From Brachycybe producta (taxonomy: Eukaryota; Arthropoda; Diplopoda; Playtdesmida; Andrognathidae), in contig JAUPFP010000009.1 of the NCBI GenBank assembly GCA_036925085.1, positions 4,946,233 through 5,010,232 on the forward strand: a DNA stretch of 64,000 nt, written 5' to 3'. The notes beneath the pieces are model-generated. The model searched no databases. It was not told where the DNA came from and worked only from the letters and a program-made list of their open reading frames with translations. The position numbers and the translations under genes are program-made. This document shows positions 54,734 to 64,000 of this stretch, one piece after another. Position 1 is the stretch's first letter. Each line of letters begins with the position of its first letter.

Positions 54734-57499
54734 AGAGGACAAAGCTTTTCATTTCGAAATAAATAAGTAATGCACACAATTTGACTTGTGTTTTAAGACG
54801 ATGTCAATGTTTATTAGATGTTCATATTTTATTTGGTAAAACTATTTACAGTTGTTTTATTCGTTTTTTTTGGTCTTTGATTAAAAAATATGAAAAGAAG
54901 GAAGGAAGAAAAAAAAAGTGCAGTTAAGTTTGTCTACTAAAATATTTAGGTTGAACATTTTTTGAATTCGATATGAAATGCAATTCAAATACATGAAAAG
55001 AAGAGAGAGGCGTTTGGATGTGGTGAATATTGACTATTCTCTGTGGTGTTTTAAATTGCTAAAATATGGATGAGATGGTTTGTTGTATCGGATGTGACGT
55101 TTTCTCTCTGAGATAACGACACAAAAAATGCTCGAGTCTCACATGCAGGAATTAAAAGCAGAAAATAAAAATGAAAAAAATAATTATAGTTTCCTCTACA
55201 TTTTCTGCTTTTCTTAGCTTTCAATGTTTTTCTCAGACATTTGCAATAGAAAACACTTCAAGGCCTTATAGAATGGTCGCACTTGTATAAAACTAAGCAT
55301 CAAATCGAGCTAGAAATAGAAAATAATAAATCAGAATAAAGTTTCAGTTTCTGCTTTCCTTTGCGTTCATTGTTTTTCTCAGACATTTGAAGTAGAAAAA
55401 AAAACTTCAATGACATTTTTTGAGTTTATAATGAGGTGAGAATGAAGAAGGGGAGGAGACATAAAGAATGTTGTGTCGGAATTATGCCTTTTATATTGGC
55501 TGATAAGGTGTAAAGCCTGTTTACACTTGTTTTATACAAGTATAAATAGGCCTTACAGTTTCTGCTTTCGTTTGCGTTCAAGGGTTCTCACACATTTTCA
55601 AAAGAAAACCACTTCATGGACTTTTCTGAGTTTATAGAAGAGGGGAGAACGAATAGGAGGTAGAACCATAAAGTATAAGGCTACCAAAGGATATCTTTCT
55701 ACTAACTGACAACTGTTAGGGTGGATTTAGTGACGCGTTGAAGATGAAAATTTTGTAGGTGAAGCTGAAAAGTAGTGTCATGATGCCCATATCATTTTCA
55801 GCTATAAAAAAATCATCTTCATCGCACCACTAAATCCACCTTTAACATCTAATTCCACTTCATAGAAAAGAAACAATTTCATTTTTTTTCTGCTTACATT
55901 GAGCTAGATGGAAATGCCTTCTGCGTGAAGTTTCTGAAGAAACTGCTCCGCATTGAAACAGTTTTGAGTTTTTTTTTGTTGCCGACATTCTACCAAATAA
56001 ATAGAATAACGTTACTTAAATTTATACATGATGTTTTTTCTTTCGCTTTTTTTTTCTGCTTGTGGGACCTTGTCACAAATCTTGAAATGTTGTAACTTTT
56101 GCGGCAGTTGTACGTGTGTGTTCACAAACACAGTGTGGTTTTTTTTTTTCAAAAGAAAACATGCACACTGTGAACACTGAAAGTGAGATACAGACTCACC
56201 CAGAAAAAGATAAGTTTAGATAACACACATTCAGAGGGAGAGAGATAGAGAAAGAGATAGATAGAGAGAGAGAGACCACAGAAAACAGTGATTAATATTA
56301 TAGATAACTGACAAAAACATATGCAAATAAAAGACACTTAAGAGCACTGATGATGGCACATAAAAGTAACTTCTTTTTCAGTTCAGGTATGCACTCAAGA
56401 TTTACATTTTGGTGTCACAAACATATGCACAGCAGATTTAGTAGACCTATACACACTGTATTGTACTAAATAATTTCAGATTAAACTATCGTTGAGATGA
56501 GACTTTAGAGATGGTTTACATATGCTGAAAAAAAAAAATCAAAATTGAAATAAATCACAATAAAGTTTCAGCTACATTTCTGTTTGTTTTCTGTATTCAT
56601 GGATTCTCAGATATTATAACAGAAAACATTTCAAGAACATTGTTAAGTTTATGAAAGAAGGGAGAAAAGTGACACATCATAAGGTATGATTGTCTGTAAA
56701 ATAACTGATGATTAATTGTGATATAGGCCTAACCTCTTGACTCGTGGACCCAGAACTCTGAACAGAGGAAACATCCCATTTCTCAACCCTTAATCTTGGG
56801 AATACTAGTACGGAATAAATATATGTTGATTATTCACTATGCATGAGTATAATCTATGGAGAGTTTTTAAGTTTATCTTTGTTTAAGTTTTATTTTGGCA
56901 TGAAGTAATGTTTTAGAATACGGCCATTAGTTTTACAAAGTACCTGAGAGTAGCAGACCTTCAGGCTTTTGAAGGCCCTTCTCTCTCATTATGATACAGT
57001 CATTGTGACAGTTGTGCGCCTCTGGTTACGAATTGCCTATAATATTTGCTTGTGGGTAGTAGTTATGTGTTTAACCCACAAACACATGTACAATAGATAA
57101 AAATCTGACATTGATGGAGGGAGAGAGAGAGTGTGTTTCTGATAGAGAAAGCGGGAGAAAAAAAAACCTTTGAAAAGAAGAAAAAGAGAGAGAGAGAGAG
57201 AGAGAGAGATAGATATGAAGAGAGTGAGTGAGATTGAATGTGGGTGTAGGTGTGTCTTTTGTACATCGTTGGCGCGGTTTGTCTTATGCCAACAACGTCT
57301 ATGAACGAACAGAGATCACAATGACTTCAGTCGGTTATAACATGTGGGTGCTTTTCGTTTGGCGTCTTTAATGTGTTGTGTGTTTTGCTTGCATGAAATG
57401 AGTTTTAAAATCCAAGGTGTTGATCTCTAGTTTTTCACAGTTGAAATCATCTTTTAAATCTAGTTTTGTTTTTTTGTCTTGTTTATAAATTTAAAGTGT
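54732..57499. other. Unique spacer with GA runs
   Basis: A loosely repeated theme ('TTTCAGTTTCTGCTTTC', 'TTCTCAGACATTTG', 'ACTTCAAGG') recurs at about 55190, 55340, 55560 and 56570, suggesting an old tandem duplication of about 200-250 bp. No exon is seen. Confidence 0.4.
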
Positions 57500-57582
57500 C
57501 TACTTTTTAAGTGACCACCTGAGTGTGAGCAGAAGTGTTTACTTTTGAGTTACAAACTCAGAGAGAGAGAGAGAGAGAGAGG

Positions 57583-57613
<31 letters not shown>

Positions 57614-58125
57614 CAGAAGTGCCAACTCTTGAGCGACTAGTTGAGTGTGATGCTTTGAGCAGAAGTGTCTACTCTCGATGTGAGCAGAATGAGTAAAAGT
57701 GTCCACTCTTGAGTGACAAGTTCAGAAGTGACCACCTGAACAATTAGTTGAGTGGGTGAGCAGAAGTGTTCGATTTTGAATGACTAGTTAAGTTTGTTAA
57801 CAGTGGTGGCTACTCTTGATTGAAGTGTCCGGTTTTGAGTTACTAGTTAAAGTTTATTAGTAGTGGTGGCCACTATTAAGTGACCAGCTGAGTGTCAGCA
57901 GAAGTGTCCACTCTTGATTGACTACCTGAGTGTAAATGGAAGTGTCCATTCTTGAGTGATAAACAATCCACTGTGCACTCGGTCACTTGTGGCCACTCGT
58001 TGAATGATTAGCTGAGTATTTGAACAGAAGTGATCGCTTTTTAGTGACTAGATGATTTTGTGAGCAGCAGTGGTGTGGTCACTCTTGAGTGATCAGCTGA
58101 GTTTTATTGTTGACACCATGTGTAT
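57500..58125 (+). repeat. Degenerate tandem repeat with GAGTGACTAGTTGAGTG motif
   Basis: About ten imperfect units of roughly 40-65 bp contain 'AGAAGTGTCCACTCTTGAGT' and 'GACTAGTTGAGTGTGAGCAG'. An interrupted GA run (57559-57613) lies near the start. Confidence 0.65.
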
Positions 58126-60589
58126 AAGTATTAAGAGAGAGAGAGATGAAAAATGTTTCTGAACTGTTTTGATTATTATTGATGAATGATGAACAACTTC
58201 ATGTGCGCGCGCGCGTAGAAAGGAGCTTGTGTGTGTCTAAGCTTCAACCACGCCTCCAAGTGGAACTTGGATGGAACATTTTTTGGTACTACTCATTAGT
58301 TTTCTTTTTTTGGGGGCAGTTCCACTTCTTCGGTCTCTTTGAACACCTTTTTTTTTCTCTCTCTCTCTCTCTCTTACTCTTTCGAGGAGTTCAGAGAAGT
58401 GGTTTTTTTTGTAACCATGGTGTTGTACGTGTTGCATAGCAATAATTTCTCTCATTTGGTCTCATGTTGGAATGATGAAGGCACTTCACTTCATGAGTTA
58501 TCAACTTATCAGATCGGATCAAATACACAACAGTTCTGTTCTGGATGACAATGTGGTTTCTTGTGTATTTTGTGTATCAAAACTCGAAGCCTCTCTCTCT
58601 CTCTCTCAACTTTTTTTTTGTTGAGTTGACAGTAAAGAGAGTTTGACATATTTGTATTTGTGGTAGTAGGCCTAATAGTAGTATATTCCATTTCTTTGTG
58701 ACCTGTGTGTCTTGTGTGTGTGTGTTTTTTTATTTTAGTTTTCTTCTTTGTTTCATACATGAGTTATTACAACGGTTCGTTGATTCTTTCCGAATATATT
58801 TCATCTGTTATCTGTCGAACCATGCCTCTTTTGCTCATATTCATGGTAAGTTTTTTGTTTGTAGGAAGCTTATTTTGACAGTTGGTGTTTTTTTTTCGGA
58901 TGGATTTCAATTAATTTTGCTTGTTTGTGTGTTTCTTTTTTTCTGTTTTTTTTTTACTCAATTAATATGTTAATTTTTTTATGTTTTCTTCTTAATTACA
59001 TATTATACTTTTATTATTTACGATGGTTTTTGAACAACTGATTTTCGAATTCTTGGTTATTTTGTTTTTTTTTTCAGGAGCAAAATTAAGAGAAAATAGG
59101 AAGTGTTTTTAGAAATTAAAAGGATGGATTAATCGTTTCATGACGATATCTTTGAAAATAAACTTTTTTTATTGACATAAATTAAAAAAAAAAATATCGT
59201 CTGCTTGAAGTTGGTGTCATTTTCAAAAATCACTTTTAAAAAAAAGCTTATTTTGAAAGATATCAGTTGACATGAAAATACTCGTGATTGGTTTCGTAAA
59301 TTAACTTTGAAAATTTCTAAAATGGCTAAAAACAAATTTGGCATACATTCAGTTAGATAAAGTGGTTCCCAAACTTTTTTTTTTTTGGCTCACTGATTAG
59401 TATTTGTTTACAGAGTGTCTAAAAATCATGATTTTTTTTTTAAAAAAAAAGTGAAGAAATCTACTTTAATTAAAAATTTCATAAAATTTGATCTTTAATT
59501 AACTGAAATTCGATTCATGACAAGCACAGTATTATAAGAAATTAATTTCATAAAAGAGAAAATTCACCTTTTTAAAGAAAAAGACAGAAAAATTCTGAAA
59601 AAAAAAATAAATAAAAATGTGATTTAAATTAGATTTTTAATGAAAAAAATTTAAATCGCGATTTAAATTAATTTGATTGAAATCGCAATTTAAAATAATT
59701 TGATTGAAATCGCAATTTAAAATAATTTGATTGAAATCGCGATTTAAATTAATTTGATTTAAATAAATCCATCATGATTTTTTGTTGCATGAAGAAAATC
59801 GCTACACGCTTAGCCAAACTTGTGGCACACTAGGTGAGCCACCACAATGAGCTAGATAGATAAAATAGATTCATTAAAATAAGATGAATTTCTTTTTCAG
59901 TGTGATTTTCTTTTTTTTTTTTTTCGGTATGTATGATCCATCCTTTAATTATGTGTATGTATTGTGCATTGATATGTTCCTCGTGTGTTGGAACTTCTTT
60001 TCCTTCTCTACACCAGAAGTCTGATACTTTCTAGTGTATTTTATTGTATCTTGATTATATTTATTATGGCTTGAGAAAATGACTGTAATTTTTATGTTGG
60101 CTTTCTTTGGTCACGGTGTTTTTCTTTCTTCCTTTTGCTATATGTATAGCAATATTTCAATGTTAATGATTTCTGCTTTACTGGGTTTAATTACAAATTT
60201 CCTCCCCCCTCTCGAAGTTTTTTTTAAGCTTAGGAATATATGGGAGGTTTCTTTTCTATAAGCTTTCAGTCAGCCTCATGGGCGGCAATATGTGCATACA
60301 ATTACAGGGTTCATTCAGTTGTGGGTTTTTTTTTAGCTCTAAGTATTAATTTTCTATCATGGCTAACATTTTTAAAGACACTCTGCATATGTTAATTTCG
60401 TTTTATAATCAGTTTTGAAATTTAATGTTTTTTTTTTACATTAGATTTTCATTTTGTCTTTTGGTTGAAACATAGTACATTTTTAAACATGGGTTTATCA
60501 GGTATTTTAAGAAAAAATACAGAGCTCTCTAAAGGACAAATGGTTCTTTTTTTAGGATGGATTTTTAATATTTGAGGATTAATTTTATG
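58126..60589. other. T-rich spacer
   Basis: Poly-T tracts, a (GC)n dinucleotide patch at 58205-58214 and a CT run at 58357-58373 are present. Frames here are low-complexity. A 'GTGGTTCCCAAACTTTTT' hAT-like end is at about 59360. Confidence 0.4.
59640..59770 (+). repeat. 28-bp tandem repeat (about 5 units)
   Basis: The unit is 'TTTGATTGAAATCGCAATTT' plus AAAATAA, with GC to CG variants, in AT-rich surroundings. Confidence 0.7.
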
Positions 60590-61378
60590 TATATTAAGCT
60601 TTGTCTGTCTGTCTGTGTATAACGCTGAACAAATAAGGACAAAAACTTTTAATCACGGTCGGAATTTATTTAAATTTAAATGGACCGGTTTTTTCTCATG
60701 GTCAACTTAATGTTGCGCTCTGCCGATCCAAGAACCCAAACAATATTAAGGTGCTTCTAAAAAATGCAAGTGGTCAGGGCAAAATCGCCAAATTTATGAC
60801 GAATGTTCGCCGAATTTTTGGCGAATGTTCGCCACATTTTTGATGAATGTTCGCCACATTTTTGACGAATGTTCGCCATATTTTTGACGAACTTTCGCCA
60901 AATTTTTGACGAATGTTTGCCATATTTTTGACGAACGTTCGCCAAATTTTTGACGAATGTTTGCCAAATTTTTTGACTAATGTTCGCCACATTTTTGATG
61001 AATGTTCGCCACATTTTTGACGAATGTTCGCCACATTTTTGACGAATGTTCGCCATATTTTTGACGAACTTTCGCCAAATTTTTGACGAATGTTTGCCAT
61101 ATTTTTGACGAACGTTCGCCAAATTTTTGACGAATCTTTGCCAAATTTTTGACGAATGTTTGCCAAATTTTTGACGAATGTTTGCCAAATTTTTGACGAA
61201 TGTTTGCCACATTTTTGACGAATGTTCGCCGAAGACACAAAACTGCAATAGATGACAAAATACCGATGATTCCCGCACACGATACAGAAACGATGACAAA
61301 AACACAGGAAATCATTGGGTAAATCTTGACGATGTTTTGACAAGAATTTTACCGTCCTAGGACGGGCTACCTTACTAG
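60590..61378 (+). mobile_element. Helitron-like element carrying a 22-bp minisatellite, copy c1
   Basis: It ends with the perfect palindrome CCGTCCTAGGACGG (61352-61365), then about 10 nt, then CTAG (61375-61378) followed by T. Its 5' part ('CGGAATTTAT', 'TTTTTCTCATGGTCAACTT', 'CCGATCCAAGAACCC') matches the 5' part of the next element. The middle is filled by a tandem array. Confidence 0.6.
60785..61230. repeat. 22-bp minisatellite (about 20 units)
   Basis: The unit is 'CGCCACATTTTTGACGAATG' plus TT, with A/T and C/T variants. Because 22 is not a multiple of 3 and the unit lacks stops, all three minus frames stay open (up to 189 codons), an artefact rather than a protein. A larger block (about 10 units) appears duplicated within the array. 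Confidence 0.85.
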
Positions 61379-61704
61379 TTATATATATAATATCCCAGGT
61401 CTGTGTGGGTATCTATCTATCGGAATTTATATAAAGTTAAATAAATGAAGAAATGAACAGCTTTTTTTTCTCAAGGTCAACTATATGTTGCACCCTTCCC
61501 ATCCAAGAACCCCATGATATTAAATTGGAGAGGGGAAAAGGTTGGAACGTGTAGAAGGGAGGGGAGAGAGAAACGTGGAGAGAGGAAAAGTGGGAGGGGT
61601 GACTGAAATTGAAATGAAAGGAGTAAAAAATGGAAAAAACGACGCGCATGCACACAATTGCCTGTAATTTTGCTTCCGTCATTTATGCCGGGTTACCCCA
61701 CTAG
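61379..61704 (+). mobile_element. Helitron-like element joined head to tail, copy c2
   Basis: It starts directly after the CTAG of the previous copy and ends in hairpin CCGTCAT/ATGCCGG (one mismatch), then TTACCCCACTAG (61701-61704) and T. The body matches the 42222-42734 family in the same sense, without the minisatellite. Confidence 0.6.
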
Positions 61705-61744
61705 TTTCAAATAATAATCATAAGTCGCTGCATTGTAACTTGAA

Positions 61745-61893
61745 GCAGTGACGTAGCTAAGTTTGGTTGGGCCCTCTGGCGCTTTCTGCTGCTTAAAACA
61801 TTATGCCCCCTTTGCACTCCCAAAATGCGCCCTCCAAACTTCCTGGTCCACCTGCGGTCGCGGAGCTGCAGGTTCCCAGTTATGCCCTGGACT
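61745..61893. mobile_element. hAT-like MITE fragment related to 3097-3452
   Basis: It shares 'GACGTAGCTAAGTTTGG', 'TTAAAACATT.TGC' and 'CCCTTTGCACT' with the 3097 element and ends near 'TATGCCCTGG'. No target duplication is visible. Confidence 0.45.
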
Positions 61894-62817
61894 TAAGCTT
61901 CAGTTCAACTCTTAAACTGCATATTCAATCACTTAAGGGTATTTTCATGTTGCTATCTATCTTTCAAAATAAACTTTTTATGGACAAATTTTTTAAAAAA
62001 AATATCGCTTGCTTAAAATTGTGTTTTTTTCAAATTTACATAAAACGCTTATTTTGAAAAATATCAATATGAAAATACTTTTTGTCTGGTTTCACACTGT
62101 TGAGGGTTTTGCCGATTCGATTTTTTTTGTTTGTCATCCGGACAAATAGCTACACTTGGGATGGTATGGGGTTGTTCACACCATCTGGACCAGGGTAAAA
62201 CTCCATCCGGGCATAGAAAACACTCGGATCGCCCTGCTACAAACCTCCGGTTCTTGGACGGGGCGTTCACAAGTTCACAACAGCAGACAACAGTGTCCAA
62301 TGCATGCCTTCACATGATCCGGATGTTTATTCGTCCGAGTGTTTATTTTGTGCGAGCACAACAAGTTTTATGTGTCTGCTATTCATTGCAACCCACGAAA
62401 AATTTGCTCTCAATATCGAGAAAAGCTCCGGACCAAGTAGACACTCGAATACATATTGTTTATCATGTGAAGCGAGCATTCGGGCGCTGCCCCCCCCCCC
62501 GGTCCTGGCAATTTCTCGATCAGACGGGCAAATACCTTAAGTGATTGAATTGCCCTTCTAGATTCTAAAACACATTCAAGTTTCTCTTCGTTTTGCACCT
62601 TGAAAGGCAGAATAATCAAGAGTTAAAGTGGCGTTAACACTTTAAAACCACCTTAGCATGAAATTCGTTTTAAAAAAATTTTAATTAAATTTTTAATTCC
62701 TGTCTCTTTTCATTTCGTGTTAAACGGTTTCGACTGTACTTGCCGAAATTTTTTTTTACTTAACTCAAGACTGATTCTGTTATCATATGAAAGTAATTTT
62801 GCAATTTTTCTCTTTTG

Positions 62818-63007
62818 ACAGGTAATTAGAAAACGGGATGAACAGAATTTGGCTCCACCCTTTTTATGACGTTTGTTGCGTGTGTGTTCGACGTTGAAAA
62901 GAGCGGAGCATGTGACGTCAGACTACATAACCAACCAATTAGAAGTTGCCGTTCGTCATAAAAAGAGCGGAGCCAACTTCTGTTCATCCCGTTTTCTAAT
63001 TGCCTGT
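62818..63007. mobile_element. ACAGG palindromic MITE
   Basis: Ends are ACAGGTAATTAG and CTAATTGCCTGT, flanked by CTCTTTTG (62810-62817 and 63008-63015), an 8-bp perfect direct repeat. Confidence 0.8.
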
Positions 63008-63590
63008 CTCTTTTGAACTTTTTTTTTTCCTTCTCTTTTCCTATTTGATGTTTAACGAATTTGCAGACCCATTATTCATTTTTGGTCCAATGTTTTAATA
63101 ATCACATGTAATGTATACGTTTATTACTTTTCAGTGTTTGGGCCCATTACTTTAATGATAGAAATGAGGTTGTTTTTCTTATATTTTTTTTTACGATGTT
63201 TATGGTCTTATGTATTACTGTGGTACTAGTACTGTAATGAATGGCTTTATTATACACAGTGTGGTGTAAGCCCCCATGTATTTATTATTCATTTGAATGC
63301 AGCTCAGATCCTGGGTTTTTCACTCTGTTCCACCTGTTACATGTACATTTATTCATATTGGAAACCATGTTTGATCAATTTTTCATAGCATTTCCCTTTT
63401 CCTTTTTTTTTTTTTCGTTCTTCTCATTTATTAGTTTCTATATGTTGTTATTTGTTCATTCACTTGTCGTACACAAACTGTCTGGAATTTTGGCAATAAT
63501 GAAATTTTGTGTTTTTTTCTTTTTCTTCTTCTTTTCTTCTCTCATCTGGTAACTAGTCTGGGTTTTTCATCTGAAAGCCCGGCACCACCC

Positions 63591-63797
63591 ACAGGCAGTT
63601 AGAAATTGGGGAGAACTTCAGTTGGCTCCGCCCTTGTTATGACGAACGCAACTTCTAATTGGTTGGTTATGTAGTCTGACACCACATGCTTTCCGCTCTT
63701 TTGAAAGTCGAACCACACAACAAACCAATTAGAAGTTGCCGGTCGTCATAAAAAGGGCGGAGCCAACTGAAGTTCGCACCGATTTTTAACTGCCTGT
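63591..63797. mobile_element. ACAGG palindromic MITE
   Basis: Ends are ACAGGCAGTTAG and TAACTGCCTGT with the full family core. Flanks GCACCACCCA and GCACCCTCCT are partly similar. Confidence 0.7.
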
Positions 63798-64000
63798 GCA
63801 CCCTCCTCCTTATACCTAGTTCTATCTCAAGTCTTCGTTTCTCACTTCTTAAATATTTTCATTAAACACTTTGAATTCAATTTTCTTTGTATAAATTAAG
63901 GTTCCCCCCCCCCCCTGTTTCAATATTAATTGCATTTTTTTTTCTTCTGACTTTTGTAAATGTTTTTCATTTAATGTTTTTTTTACTCTTATATGATAAA

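Noticed and set aside
60757..61343. Long minus-strand ORFs (182 and 189 codons) as a repetitive protein
   Set aside because: A stop-free 22-bp unit opens all three frames with the same peptide permuted; there is no sign of selection on one frame.
62131..62544. 137-codon plus-strand ORF
   Set aside because: Overlapping ORFs in other frames are similarly long, there is no recognisable domain, and the region looks like a GC-richer repeat.
1..64000. tRNA or rRNA genes
   Set aside because: I saw no cloverleaf with A and B boxes and no rRNA-like sequence by eye; a tRNAscan run would be decisive.

Overview
The window is AT-rich animal nuclear DNA. Genes are split by GT-AG introns, intergenic space is long, and almost every kilobase carries degenerate transposable elements, fold-back elements or satellites. 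There are no operons, ribosome-binding sites or dense ORFs, so it is not bacterial. The element mix (hAT-, MULE/Foldback- and Helitron-like elements, Ty3/gypsy LTR elements and CR1/L2-like non-LTR fragments) together with a tandem microsomal P450 cluster suggests an invertebrate or basal deuterostome. I cannot name the species.

The clear genes lie in the first 24 kb, on the minus strand. They are two complete tandem CYP2-clan cytochrome P450 genes: gene A (13710 down to 7160, six exons, 501 aa) and gene B (23605 down to 18739, six exons, 500 aa). I joined both by hand from splice sites. Their intron phases are identical (1,1,1,2,1), three of the six exons have the same length, and both have an intact heme-thiolate loop. 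A relic of a third copy survives at about 2440-2980. Between A and B is a candidate last exon of an unrecognised gene (14523-14732, minus), with a broken copy at about 1620-2035. Two further weak exon candidates are at 29793-29901 (+) and 32025-32237 (-).

The largest single object is a recently inserted, non-autonomous LTR retrotransposon at 34174-41754. Its LTRs are about 2.03 and 2.06 kb and nearly identical. It has a primer-binding site, a polypurine tract and an intact gag-like ORF, but no recognisable reverse transcriptase, integrase or envelope. After gag it carries four small hairpins whose stem bases co-vary, which suggests a selected RNA structure. The LTRs themselves contain a 32-bp minisatellite that differs by one unit between the two ends.

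Elsewhere the window holds: (i) at least 14 copies of a palindromic MITE group with ACAGG...CCTGT ends and 8-10 bp target duplications, several confirmed by paralogous empty sites; (ii) a Foldback element with 9-bp target duplications and tandem-repeat arms; (iii) hAT-type elements with 8-bp duplications; (iv) TTAA-flanked elements; (v) a Helitron-like family, including two copies joined head to tail, one carrying a 22-bp minisatellite; (vi) a 32-bp palindromic satellite, a satellite of about 153 bp and several smaller tandem arrays. From about 43 to 64 kb I find no credible gene, only repeats, microsatellites and AT-rich unique sequence. Many elements sit inside P450 introns, so the history of the cluster is recorded as nested insertions.
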